Assembly (NCBI RefSeq): GCF_016865525.2
Contig: NZ_CP075169.1
Coordinates: 1,302,337-1,366,336 of the forward strand
DNA: 64,000 nucleotides
DNA from: Sodalis ligni
GTDB lineage: Bacteria > Pseudomonadota > Gammaproteobacteria > Enterobacterales > Enterobacteriaceae
Direction of reading: 5' to 3'
This document shows positions 36,075 through 45,132 of the stretch, one piece after another. Both the position numbers and the translations under genes were made by a program. The notes below the pieces were generated by a model. It worked only from the letters and a program-made list of their open reading frames with translations. It was not told the DNA's origin and did not search any database. How positions within the stretch are numbered: the first letter of the stretch is position 1; the number at the start of each line of letters is the position of its first letter.

Positions 36075-36542
36075 CTAAACCTGCATCAATAGCTGCGTTT
36101 CTCCTTCCTGCACGGTAACCGCTTTATCATTGATGACTTTGATCCCCAAGGTCACGATACCGCGATCGTCCCGCTTGGTGGCGCGTTTGGCGGCGATGGC
36201 GATCTCCACGTGAATGCGATCGCCTATCATCAGCGGAGCGCGAAACGACCAGTTCCAGCTCAGTGTCGCAACGCCGCGCAGCCGTACGGCGCAGCGGGTC
36301 TTCAGCCCGTCCGCCAGGGATAATCCCAGCAGGCCGTGGGCGATTCGCCCCGGAAAGCCCTGTTCTCGGGCAAACTGATCGTCCATATGCACATCGAAGA
36401 GATCGCCGGACAGGCCGGCGAAACCCACCACATGGGCTTCGGTCACCGTAATGCCGGACGTTTTATAGCTATCGCCGATATTCACATCGCCATAGCCGTA
36501 CTCGCCGGAGGCTAAAATGCGCGGGGCAGGAGTGTCGTTCAT
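36075..36542 (-). CDS. MaoC-like (R)-hydratase/dehydratase domain protein
   Basis: A 155-residue hotdog-fold protein. The segment FAGLSGDLFDVHMDDQFARE is the MaoC signature (catalytic Asp and His pair, D..xxH), and GRIAHGLLGLSL follows. Family members hydrate enoyl-CoA or similar thioesters. It is the last gene of a leftward cluster and overlaps the preceding gene by 4 bases, so it is translationally coupled to the GH88-like hydrolase. Confidence 0.9.
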   Translation of the reverse strand: MNDTPAPRILASGEYGYGDVNIGDSYKTSGITVTEAHVVGFAGLSGDLFDVHMDDQFAREQGFPGRIAHGLLGLSLADGLKTRCAVRLRGVATLSWNWSFRAPLMIGDRIHVEIAIAAKRATKRDDRGIVTLGIKVINDKAVTVQEGETQLLMQV

Positions 36543-37924
36543 CGGGTTTCTCCGCTGATGTTAAAAAAAGTCAGGTACGGGCCCTGCTGCGCCAGCCGCT
36601 GCACATACAGCGCCAGTTCCCGCATGTGATAGTCCCCCCACATTGTGGCCTCGCCAAACGGAATAAGATGCCCGGCGGGCACATGATCCCACCCGTTGGG
36701 CCGGTGATACTGGCTGTGCAGGACCAGCCCCTGGTGATGCTCATCGCCGCTAAGGTAAACATCCCCCAGCAGGGTTTCCAATACCGTCAAACCCGCCCTG
36801 GTGTAGCGTTCGCCCGCCCCATCGCCGATGGATTGCCGCCAGGCGCCATAGCGCAGCAGGCCCTGGGCCGCGATGGCGGCGGCGGAACTGTCCACCGGCT
36901 CGATATCATTGGCCGGATCGGAAACCACGCCATAGGGATCCGCCATCCGCGCCAATCCCGGCGCGCCGGTATCCCAGTAGGGAATGCCGTCAAGGGTGGT
37001 ATGATCGATATAAAAATCGCATACCGCCGCCGCCGCCTGGTCCATCATGTCCAGCACCTTCGCTTTATCGTTCCCGGGGCCGAACGCGGACGGGCTCAGC
37101 TGCGCCATATATTCCAGCAGCTCGGCAAAACCGCAGATGGCCCAGCTTAGACCGCGGGTCCAGGTGGAGAAACCGGAATAGCCCTGTTGCGTGCCGATAC
37201 AGCGGAAATCGCCGTTCTTGATATTAAAAATGGCTTCATGGGCGGTCCGGCCGCGCACATCATAAATATCGCGCCCCTCGCCGTAGAATACGCAATAGCG
37301 GGCGGTGGTTCGGGCATGGGCGACGGCCCGGTCCAGCAGAGAGACCACCCGATCTCCCTCGTCTTTCATGACATGCCCCAGACTGTGGGCCACCAGGAGG
37401 ATGCGCAGGGTGCGCAGGGTATCGATAAACAGCGAATGCGGGCCGTTAAAGGAGTGGATATATCCCTGTCCTTCGCCAATGGCGGTCCAGCGATGGGCCT
37501 GTACCGCCCCCGAGCACCTTAACGCCAGTTGGTAGTAATCAAGGGTTCCCCGGTCGGCGGGTAAACGGCCCTCCCGGATAAGGCGCAACAGATTGCCATA
37601 GGTGCTGATCTGGTTGAAACCGTGGTCGTGTACGCCGAAATGGGTAATGTGCGTCGGCATCTCATGGCGGATGCGCTGAAGGGCCATATCAAGGAAATGT
37701 TCATCGCCGGTGGCATCGAATTGCAGTACGGCGCTGCCGAACTCGAACCCCTGCGTCCAGTCCGTCCAGCCCTTGGCCTGGTAGCGGCCCGCCACGGTAT
37801 GTACCGGCGCCCCCTGGCTTCGATCCATGGCGGCATCTATGGAGCGTATTTTGACTGCCGAAAGCTCCCACATGCGCCGGATAGCCGGCAGCAGATCGGC
37901 GGCGTTAACAGATTTTATTTTCAT
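36539..37924 (-). CDS. GH88/GH105-like glycoside hydrolase
   Basis: A 461-residue (alpha/alpha)6-barrel protein of the unsaturated glucuronyl hydrolase group. The segment GYSGFSTWTRGLSWAICGFA matches the conserved active-site helix of GH88, and HGFNQISTYGNL and WDTGAPG are also typical. No signal peptide, so cytoplasmic. GH88 enzymes hydrate 4,5-unsaturated uronyl disaccharides, but here the partners are CoA enzymes and a shikimate-dehydrogenase-like protein, so the natural substrate may differ. It overlaps the MaoC-like gene. Confidence 0.85.
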   Translation of the reverse strand: MKIKSVNAADLLPAIRRMWELSAVKIRSIDAAMDRSQGAPVHTVAGRYQAKGWTDWTQGFEFGSAVLQFDATGDEHFLDMALQRIRHEMPTHITHFGVHDHGFNQISTYGNLLRLIREGRLPADRGTLDYYQLALRCSGAVQAHRWTAIGEGQGYIHSFNGPHSLFIDTLRTLRILLVAHSLGHVMKDEGDRVVSLLDRAVAHARTTARYCVFYGEGRDIYDVRGRTAHEAIFNIKNGDFRCIGTQQGYSGFSTWTRGLSWAICGFAELLEYMAQLSPSAFGPGNDKAKVLDMMDQAAAAVCDFYIDHTTLDGIPYWDTGAPGLARMADPYGVVSDPANDIEPVDSSAAAIAAQGLLRYGAWRQSIGDGAGERYTRAGLTVLETLLGDVYLSGDEHHQGLVLHSQYHRPNGWDHVPAGHLIPFGEATMWGDYHMRELALYVQRLAQQGPYLTFFNISGETR

Positions 37925-37988
37925 GGATGTTGCCTTTCCTTCTAGTCTTGAAACGGGACGGGGCTGACAGTCGCGATGGCCCGGCCGA

Positions 37989-38804
37989 TCAGGGTTGCCG
38001 GATAGCGAAGAAGTTGCAGAACGACTCCAGCTGTCCTTCGATCATCGGCTTTCCGTTCATGGCCCGGCAGCCGCACCGGCGTGCATGGGCCAGGAGGGGG
38101 GTCTCTTCCGGATGCATGATGATATCCACCACCCCAAGGGATGGGTCGAACTCACCGAACGGCGCCGGCATGCCGTCGCCGGGTCGCATACCCACCGGCG
38201 AGCAGTTCACCAGCAAATCGTAGCCTTCCGTTCCTGCGCTGTCGGCGGTCACGCCGGCGGGACGGCGGGGATAAAAACGATTAATGCGGGACGCCAGTCC
38301 TTGCGCCAGCGACTGCCGCGGATCGCAAAGCGTGATGGTATCCGCCCCGGCCGCCGCCAAGGCAACGGCCACGGCGGAACCGCCGCCGCCGGCCCCCAAT
38401 TGTTTGATGCGTTTGCCCTCGATGCTAAAGCCCTGTTTTTGCATGCCCCGCACCAGGCCCTCTCCGTCAAACATATCGCCGTACCAGGTACCGTCCGGCA
38501 AACGGCGCATCACGTTGATGGCGCCTACCTGATCGGCCCGGGGGGAGAGGCTGTCCACCAGGCCGCATGCCCGGACCTTGTGGGGTACGGTGATCACCAG
38601 CCCGTCAAGATTGCGCAGGCTCATCAGCCCCCGCATGGCGGCCTCAAAACCCTCCTGCGCCACCTGAAAGGGCAATAGCAGGGCATTGATGCCCTGCGCC
38701 CTGAAGATAGCGGTCATTAATTGCGGTGTTTTTACCTGTGTTACCGGATCGCCGACAATGCCGAACAGGCGGGTCGATCCGTCAACGATAGCGTTTTCCA
38801 TCAC
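37989..38804 (-). CDS. Shikimate/quinate dehydrogenase-like protein (AroE family)
   Basis: A 271-residue NAD(P)-dependent oxidoreductase. The N-terminal substrate-binding domain has FGIVGDPVTQVKTPQLM (in AroE GNPIxHSxSP, so the Ser pair is changed to VKTP) and a VPHK motif holding the catalytic Lys. The Rossmann motif is GAGGGGSAVAVAL. The altered shikimate-binding serines suggest a substrate other than shikimate, as in YdiB/quinate relatives. The start overlaps the CoA-transferase stop by 4 bases. Confidence 0.88.
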   Translation of the reverse strand: MMENAIVDGSTRLFGIVGDPVTQVKTPQLMTAIFRAQGINALLLPFQVAQEGFEAAMRGLMSLRNLDGLVITVPHKVRACGLVDSLSPRADQVGAINVMRRLPDGTWYGDMFDGEGLVRGMQKQGFSIEGKRIKQLGAGGGGSAVAVALAAAGADTITLCDPRQSLAQGLASRINRFYPRRPAGVTADSAGTEGYDLLVNCSPVGMRPGDGMPAPFGEFDPSLGVVDIIMHPEETPLLAHARRCGCRAMNGKPMIEGQLESFCNFFAIRQP

Positions 38805-40405
38805 CGCTCCCCCTTGCCAAGCAGGGAGAGACGGGGATGACTCGGCCAGGATTGGCCGTCCAGCGCTTCCTGCAGATTCATCGGCTCCTTCCGGAACAGC
38901 CGGGCATCCATGGTCTTGAGGTCCGGCGAAATCTGCGGGCGAAACGCCATATGGGCCAGCACGTCCCGTTCCAAATCAATGCCGGGAGCGATTTCCATCA
39001 GCTCCAGCGCGCCGTGCAGGGCGCGAAAGACGGCCCGTTCGGTGACAAACAGGGTGGTTTGACCGCGTTCATTGGCAAACGGCCCGCTGTAGGAGGTTTG
39101 CTGCAGCGACGAAACGAACTTACGGTGGCCGCCTTCCTGGAGAATGCGCAGCTCTCCGTCTTCGCAGCGCACTTTGAGGCCGCCGGCGGTGAAGGTGCCG
39201 CCGAACACCATTTTCTTGGCGTTTTGACTGATATTGATAAAGCCGCCGACTCCCACGATTTTGTCGGCGAAACGGCTGATATTCACATTGCCTTCAGCGT
39301 CGATTTCCACGGCGGAAAGAAAGGCGATATCCAGCCCGCCGCCGTCATAAAAGTCGAACTGATAGGGCTGATCGACGATGGCCGAATAGTTGCGGGCGGC
39401 GCCGGCATCCAGACCCGCGGCGGGAGCGCCGCCGATAAGCCCCTGTTCATTGGTCAGCACGATGCTGTGCAGAATGTTCTCCTCCGCCGCCACCAGTCCG
39501 ATGCCGGTGCAAATCCCCGAACCCACATTGCAGATGGCGCCGGTGCGAAGCTCCATGGCACAGCGGCGGGCGATGATTTTACGCTCGGTCAGGGCCAGGG
39601 TGGGGAAGGCATCCAGCGGAATGCGCAGTTCGCCGGTATAGGCGAAGTCGTGCTGGGTTTGGTAGGTCACGGGCTGGTGGGGTTCCACCACCACCAGATC
39701 CACCAGCATGCCGGGGATTTTCACGCTTTTGGCCGGCAGCGTGCCCCGTTTCGCGATCCGTTTAACCTGCGCCACCACCAGGCCGCCACAGCGGCGGGTC
39801 GCCTGCGCCATTGACAGCATGTCGCCGAAAATGGCTTCCTGTTCCATGGAAATATTGCCGTCCTCATCGGCGGTGGTGCCCCGCAAAAAGACCATATCGA
39901 TGTTGAAGGGCTTATAGAACAGCCAGGATTTTCCTTCTATTTCGATAAGCTTGACCAAATCCTCCTTGCTGCGGGGACTTTGTCGTCCGCCTCCCAGCCG
40001 GGGGTCCACAAAGGTATGCAGACCCACATGGGTGACAAGACCCGGGCGTCCGGCGGCAATCTCGCGCATCAGTTGCGATAAAGCCCCCTGCGGCAAGGTA
40101 TAGGCCTCGATTTCGTCGTTAAGCGCCAATTGTGCCAGAGGAGGCGAATCCACCAGCGTGCCGCATACCACCCTCTTCAATAATCCTTTATGGGCCAGAC
40201 GAGACGCGCCGCGAAAGGTGCGATCCCCCAGTCCCACCGGGTGCACGGCGGTGATGCGTTCAGGGGTCCCGTCCGCCAGAAAACGTGTTTCCACCGCCTC
40301 AATGAGAGCCTCAGGCACCGCATGCCCCGCGCCGGATCCGCCGATCAGCAGCGTATCACCATCTTGCAGCAGGCCAGCGACCTCAGCTGCCGTTACGATT
40401 CGCAT
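38801..40405 (-). CDS. Fused acyl-CoA:carboxylate CoA-transferase (YdiF-like)
   Basis: A 534-residue family I CoA-transferase with both domains in one chain, as in E. coli YdiF (531 residues). The glycine-rich GGSGAGHAVP is near residue 22-31, and the catalytic Glu320 lies in NEQGLIGG, at the same relative place as YdiF Glu333. It transfers CoA from a donor such as acetyl-CoA to a carboxylic acid, the usual first activating step of a catabolic path. It is coupled to the AroE-like gene and preceded by the MHS transporter. Confidence 0.92.
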   Translation of the reverse strand: MRIVTAAEVAGLLQDGDTLLIGGSGAGHAVPEALIEAVETRFLADGTPERITAVHPVGLGDRTFRGASRLAHKGLLKRVVCGTLVDSPPLAQLALNDEIEAYTLPQGALSQLMREIAAGRPGLVTHVGLHTFVDPRLGGGRQSPRSKEDLVKLIEIEGKSWLFYKPFNIDMVFLRGTTADEDGNISMEQEAIFGDMLSMAQATRRCGGLVVAQVKRIAKRGTLPAKSVKIPGMLVDLVVVEPHQPVTYQTQHDFAYTGELRIPLDAFPTLALTERKIIARRCAMELRTGAICNVGSGICTGIGLVAAEENILHSIVLTNEQGLIGGAPAAGLDAGAARNYSAIVDQPYQFDFYDGGGLDIAFLSAVEIDAEGNVNISRFADKIVGVGGFINISQNAKKMVFGGTFTAGGLKVRCEDGELRILQEGGHRKFVSSLQQTSYSGPFANERGQTTLFVTERAVFRALHGALELMEIAPGIDLERDVLAHMAFRPQISPDLKTMDARLFRKEPMNLQEALDGQSWPSHPRLSLLGKGER

Positions 40406-40456
40406 TGTTTTACTCCCCTCTATTTTTCAGTTCTTGTCCGTGGCCCTGCACATCAT

Positions 40457-41776
40457 TCAGGTATGTGATGAGAGCTTTCTGCCGAACCAGACGGCCACAA
40501 AGGTAAAAATACAGAACGCCATGAGATACCACATGACGTAGGTGGGCTGACCCCCGCCATAGGCCACCAGGGCCGTGGCGATAAACGGGGTGGGGCCGCC
40601 CACGATGGCTCCCGAGAGTTCCCGGCACATGGCGATACCGGAGAAGCGGTAGCGGGTAGGGAACAGATTGGCCAGGAACGCACCCTGCGCGCCGCCGGTG
40701 CAGCCCCAGCTGACGGCATAAATGGTGCTCACGCCGATGGTGGCGAGCACGACGTTCTTGGTATCCACCAGTAAAAACAGCGGATAAACCATCAGGGCGG
40801 CAAACAAGGCGCCCAGCATGAAAATTTTGGCGCTGCCGAAGCGATCCGAGAGATATCCGCCGATGGGGCCGGTAAACAGCGTACAAAACAGGGCGATAAT
40901 CAACACCAGCAGGCCGTCGGTTTTGGACATGCCCAGGGTATTGATCATATAGCTCAGCGCAAAGGTATTGAGAATATAGGTCAGCGCCTGATGCCCCCCC
41001 ATGGCGAAAAACCCGCACAGCACTTCCTTCGGACTATTTTTAAATAATTCCGTAATGGGGATTTTTTTATCCTTTTGCTCCAGGCGCGCTTTTTCCATAG
41101 CGGCTTCATATTCAGGGGTTTCGTTCAATTTAAAACGGATATAGACCGCCACCGCGAATAATAATACCGAAATAAGAAAAGGAACGCGCCAAACCCATGA
41201 CAGGAGAATATCTTCCGGCACGGAGGAAAATCCCAGGAACGTCAGGGTAGCCACCAAAACGCCGAAATTGGTGGCGGTATTGGGAATGGAGGTATAAAAG
41301 GCCCGCCGGTTCAGCGGCGTATATTCCGCCACCAGCGTCATGGCGCCCGCGAGTTCGGCGCCGGCGCCGAAACCCTGCAACAGACGCATCAGGATCAGCA
41401 GCGCCGGGGCCAGCAGCCCGGCCTGCTCATAGGTGGGCAACAGCCCCACCCCCACGGTGGCGACGCCCATGATGGAAACACAAACAATCATTGCGGGTTT
41501 GCGGCCGAACCGATCGCCGATATGGGAGATAACGATTCCCCCCAGCGGACGAATGACAAAACCGATGGCGAAGGTGGCGAACGCCGCCAGAATGCCGCCC
41601 AGGTGCGAGAGCTGCGGAAAAAATAATCTATTGATTATCAGCCCCGATGCCGCGGCATACAGGCCGTAATCATACCATTCGATGATGGTTCCTATGGTGG
41701 ATGCAACAACAGCTTTTCGGATATTGGAATTATTATTAACTGTTAATTCTGTATCTAGGGTCTGGGCACTTTGCAT
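40457..41776 (-). CDS. MHS-family (metabolite:H+ symporter) MFS transporter
   Basis: A 439-residue inner-membrane transporter of the KgtP/ProP/ShiA group. It opens with ASTIGTIIEWYDYGLY, the MHS hallmark, then SHIGDRFGRKPAMI after helix 2 and LNRRAFYTSIPN in the middle, with YLSDRFGSAK in the second half. Members import dicarboxylates, shikimate, aromatic acids or osmolytes with protons. Clustering with a CoA-transferase and an AroE-like enzyme suggests import of the carboxylic acid that the cluster degrades. Confidence 0.93.
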   Translation of the reverse strand: MQSAQTLDTELTVNNNSNIRKAVVASTIGTIIEWYDYGLYAAASGLIINRLFFPQLSHLGGILAAFATFAIGFVIRPLGGIVISHIGDRFGRKPAMIVCVSIMGVATVGVGLLPTYEQAGLLAPALLILMRLLQGFGAGAELAGAMTLVAEYTPLNRRAFYTSIPNTATNFGVLVATLTFLGFSSVPEDILLSWVWRVPFLISVLLFAVAVYIRFKLNETPEYEAAMEKARLEQKDKKIPITELFKNSPKEVLCGFFAMGGHQALTYILNTFALSYMINTLGMSKTDGLLVLIIALFCTLFTGPIGGYLSDRFGSAKIFMLGALFAALMVYPLFLLVDTKNVVLATIGVSTIYAVSWGCTGGAQGAFLANLFPTRYRFSGIAMCRELSGAIVGGPTPFIATALVAYGGGQPTYVMWYLMAFCIFTFVAVWFGRKLSSHT

Positions 41777-42123
41777 GGAATGTACTCCTGCCGATGTTTA
41801 TTGACACTTCCTTCCTTACATCTTAATAAGAAGATTGATTTTGGTAATGGAACTCTGTCCATCTTTACTTGCTGTATGGCAAAATTAAATCGGCAGCTTA
41901 TTCTATCCACAATAAACCGCACTCTGGATAATTTTCGATCCAAAGGAGACTTTAAATTTGCAACCGGGCACGGTGATTGAGTTGAAATGAGGCTCCCTTA
42001 TTATGGGTGATGCCAAGATAATTTCATTTATTATCTTAGCGGGCGATGTTCAAATTTCTGCATTTGTCCCTCGGTGAATAGGATATTTCCCGTGGGGCTT
42101 CTTTATAGTAAATATTTTTATCT
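41777..42123. other. Spacer between the enoyl-CoA hydratase and MHS genes, ~350 bases
   Basis: AT-rich, no ORF with a ribosome-binding site. It may hold a separate promoter for the leftward MHS operon. No defined operator recognised. Confidence 0.4.
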
Positions 42124-42894
42124 TCAATCTTTGGCATATTTTGTCGAGCGCTTTTCGCCGAACGCGCTGGATCCTTCCTGATAGTTTCCCGCCGCGAAGC
42201 ACAGACAGGTCAATTCATTTTCATATTTCATCCCGGCTTCCAGCGGCATCGACAGCGCACCGCGCACCGCCGCCTTCACGGATTGCACTGCGAGGGGGCT
42301 GTAACTTGCCAATTTCCGGCACAGCGCCCGCGCGGTTTCGTACACGTCATCATCCGCCACCAGATACTCCACCAGCCCGAGGGAAAACGCCTCTTTGGCA
42401 TCGATGTGGTCGCCGGTCAACAACAGACGCATGGCCTGTCCGTAACCCACCAGGCGCGGCAAAAACTGTGAGGCGCCGCCGCCGCCCACCCAGCCGCGGG
42501 TAACTTCCGGCGCGCCGAACCTGGCGCCCGTTCCGGCCACGCGCAGATCGGCGCCGAGCATGATTTCCAGTCCGCCTCCCAGCACCCAGCCGGTCAAGGC
42601 CGCCACCACCGGCTTGCGCAGGCTGCGTATCGTGGTTCCATACTCTACCCGGATGCGAAATGCCCAGGCGCTGTCATAGCTGTCCAGGGATTTCAGATCG
42701 CTGCCGGCGCAAAAGGCGCGTTCTCCGGCGCCCCGCAGCAACACTACCCGTACCCCGTCATCTTTGTCGATTTCGGCGCAAATCCGGGCAAGCTCCACGC
42801 TCATTTCCGGCGTGATGGCATTCATTTTTTCCGGTCGATTAATAATGATTTCAGCAATGGAATCATGCTGGTTCATGATAATAAGATCCGTCAT
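42124..42894 (-). CDS. Enoyl-CoA hydratase/isomerase (crotonase) family
   Basis: A 256-residue crotonase-fold protein. The oxyanion-hole segments are ERAFCAGSDLKSL near residue 62 and TGWVLGGGLEIMLGADLRV near residue 105. Of the two catalytic glutamates, the first is present in GGGLEI and the second position is in APEVTRGWVGGGGASQF, where GWVG is seen instead of the usual GLxPGxG. The ATG at 42894 has GAGGTG six bases upstream and is preferred to GTG 42903. It starts the catabolic cluster. Confidence 0.9.
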   Translation of the reverse strand: MTDLIIMNQHDSIAEIIINRPEKMNAITPEMSVELARICAEIDKDDGVRVVLLRGAGERAFCAGSDLKSLDSYDSAWAFRIRVEYGTTIRSLRKPVVAALTGWVLGGGLEIMLGADLRVAGTGARFGAPEVTRGWVGGGGASQFLPRLVGYGQAMRLLLTGDHIDAKEAFSLGLVEYLVADDDVYETARALCRKLASYSPLAVQSVKAAVRGALSMPLEAGMKYENELTCLCFAAGNYQEGSSAFGEKRSTKYAKD

Positions 42895-43288
42895 GCTGCT
42901 CACCTCTTCATGTACGGGGGCGATGTACAGCGGGCAATTTACGGTTGACCGGCTGTGATTAACCGCTGCCCCGGTAATGCCGCCTTGGTGTTCCAGTTAT
43001 AAATTATTCCCTATCCAATACAAGAAAAACTTACTTTCATGTAAGTAAATAGTGATCGGGTTATCATTTCCGGTCCGTGGATAAACTTACTGACTAGTAA
43101 ATATGAATATTGGAAGGCTGGCTGGTTTGGAGCGGGATTGGCAAGGGCCCTGAAAAGGACATTGACGGCGGAATCGATAATAGGGCGACTGGAGGACGGG
43201 TAAAAATGGGCGGGGCTCTGCATGCCCGGCCGATGGCTATGCGGGGCGAACCGCCCGGGAAGCGTCCGGGCGGCGGGATGGAATGAAA
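42895..43288. other. Intergenic region, ~390 bases
   Basis: No gene seen. It should hold the promoter of the leftward enoyl-CoA hydratase cluster (AT-rich 43000-43110). The rightmost part is the 3' side of the small ORF at 43289. Confidence 0.35.
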
Positions 43289-43363
43289 TTATGACTCTCT
43301 CACCTTTATCGCAACGAAAGTCATCACCACAGCATAGATAATAAAAACCATGACGGTAGCCAT
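43289..43363 (-). CDS. Very small membrane protein (24 aa)
   Basis: The ORF MATVMVFIIYAVVMTFVAIK then VRES is a single hydrophobic helix with a short basic tail. A perfect AAGGAGG Shine-Dalgarno lies at 43370-43376, six bases before the ATG at 43363, which is unusually good support for so short an ORF. An in-frame ATG at 43369 is too close to the ribosome-binding site. Function unknown. Confidence 0.6.
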   Translation of the reverse strand: MATVMVFIIYAVVMTFVAIKVRES

Positions 43364-43466
43364 TTTCATCCTCCTTAAGATAATCCTTAGATAGATTACT
43401 GCTCAAAGAGAATGCTTTTTAAACAAAAAAAGGCATGCCCGATGGTCCAAAACCGGGCGCCGATTT

Positions 43467-45110
43467 TTATGTTCCCGGCGCCGATTTTCGCTGTTGCAGC
43501 AGGCGGATGCGGCTCATGGCCGCGTGATCGCCGGTGGCCTGGCGATACATGGCGGCAAGATCGGCTTTTAACAGGGTGCGGGCATCGCCGTTAAGATAGA
43601 TCATATGGCCGGACGGATAGTATTTGATCGTCAGGTTTTGGCGAATCGAGGCGGACAGCAAGGGCATGTCAAGCAGATCGGATTCGGTCTGGTGGAACGG
43701 CGTCACGAAGTCGTAGTAGCCATTGGCCGACAGTACTTTCAGGTCGACGTTCAGACTCATGGTGGCGGCAAGGTCGCCCGCCGTATAGAGAATCGGGTTT
43801 CCCTTGCTGTCGACGCCTTTTTCCGCGCCGGTGGGGTCGGTGTGATGGAAATCCCAGTATTGAAACGCCTGGTCGTTGAGATCGGTGAAAGCGGAGGTGG
43901 AGGTGTATTTAAGCTGATCGTTCAGGTAGCTGTTCCACATGGCGGTGTAGGCGCCGTTCACCGCCGTCATGGTGGGATCGTTGCCGCCGGAATTAGGATC
44001 GATATCGGCCGCGATGCCGGTATTGACCGCTGTAACCCGGCCGTCATAGGAGCCCAGCGCCAGACCCCGGCTCTGGAGCAGTGTCACCAGAAACAGCGAA
44101 TTGCCCCGGCTGTTGTAGGCGCCCACATCGAGGCTCCAGCCGATAAGGGTTTTGCCGTCAATACCGGTCAGGTCGCTGAGCTTTGCCAGGACGGCATCGT
44201 CCACTTTGGGAAAAGCCGCCAGCGCGGCGGCGTAGTCCCCGTCGGCAAACGCCGCCGCCTGCTGCGCGGCGGCGGCCGGATCGGCCGGCCTGGGTTTGAC
44301 GTTCTGCCTCTTGTGATACCAGGCATCGCAGGCGCAGGTGGGCAGCAGCCCCACGGGCCGTCCGGCCTTGGCATAATCCAGGATGGAGGATTGCAGCGTG
44401 ACGCCGTTCAGATCGACCCCATCTTCGTGCAGCAAATAGGAAAGCACCGCGCTGCGCGCGGTGCCATAGGATTCGCCGAATAAAAACTTGGGTGAATTCC
44501 AGCGATCGTTGGCGGTCAGATAGCGCTTGATAAACTGTGCCAGCGAACGGGCGTCCTGGTCGACGCCCCAGAAATCACGGTTGCGGCGCGGGGAGATGGC
44601 CGCCGAATAACCCGTGCCCACCGGATTGATAAACACCAGATCGCTGAGATCCAGCAGGCTGTCGCTGTTATCCTCGAGGCTATAGGGGGCGGGCGGGGTA
44701 AAATCAGGCATGGCCGTTTTGATGCGCTTTGGCGCAAAAGACCCTAATAAGACATACACAGAAGACGAGCCCGGGCCGCCGTTATAATAAAAGGTCACCG
44801 GACGTTGCTCCGGCGTTTGGCCGTCCAGGGTAAATGCCACATAGAATATTTTTGCTTCCGGTTTGGAGCTGCTCGGGTCCACCGCCACCAAGTGACCGGC
44901 GGTCGCGGTATAGGCCAGGGTTTTCCCCCCCAGCTCCAGGGTGTGATGCGTAACGGCGGCATTTTCGCTGCTGTCGGCCACGCCGTCGTCCGGACCGTTG
45001 CCATAGGCCACCGTATCAAAAAACGGCCGATCGCTTTGTACAGGCGTTGTCCCCTTGCCGCCGGCATCGCCCTGGTGGTTACCGTTACTCTCTTTTTTAT
45101 GACCCGCCAT
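43467..45110 (-). CDS. Serine carboxypeptidase-like protein (family S10)
   Basis: A 547-residue alpha/beta-hydrolase peptidase. The S10 hallmarks are YYNGGPGSSS (residues ~108-117) and FLFGESYGTARS with nucleophile Ser214; Asp is likely in ANGYYDFVTP and His in YPSGHMIYLNG. S10 carboxypeptidases remove C-terminal residues at acid pH. There is no signal peptide: the N-terminus is a polar Gly/Lys-rich stretch of about 25 residues. It follows the S53 peptidase by only 22 bases, so both are one operon. Confidence 0.92.
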   Translation of the reverse strand: MAGHKKESNGNHQGDAGGKGTTPVQSDRPFFDTVAYGNGPDDGVADSSENAAVTHHTLELGGKTLAYTATAGHLVAVDPSSSKPEAKIFYVAFTLDGQTPEQRPVTFYYNGGPGSSSVYVLLGSFAPKRIKTAMPDFTPPAPYSLEDNSDSLLDLSDLVFINPVGTGYSAAISPRRNRDFWGVDQDARSLAQFIKRYLTANDRWNSPKFLFGESYGTARSAVLSYLLHEDGVDLNGVTLQSSILDYAKAGRPVGLLPTCACDAWYHKRQNVKPRPADPAAAAQQAAAFADGDYAAALAAFPKVDDAVLAKLSDLTGIDGKTLIGWSLDVGAYNSRGNSLFLVTLLQSRGLALGSYDGRVTAVNTGIAADIDPNSGGNDPTMTAVNGAYTAMWNSYLNDQLKYTSTSAFTDLNDQAFQYWDFHHTDPTGAEKGVDSKGNPILYTAGDLAATMSLNVDLKVLSANGYYDFVTPFHQTESDLLDMPLLSASIRQNLTIKYYPSGHMIYLNGDARTLLKADLAAMYRQATGDHAAMSRIRLLQQRKSAPGT

Positions 45111-45132
45111 ATTCCCTCCTCAACGCTATTGC

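Noticed and set aside
38837..39814. 325-codon open frame opposite the CoA-transferase
   Set aside because: Antisense shadow; His/Gly-rich composition typical of out-of-frame GC-rich DNA.
40410..41018. 202-codon open frame inside the MHS transporter
   Set aside because: Same strand, other frame; composition is an out-of-frame reading of the transporter.
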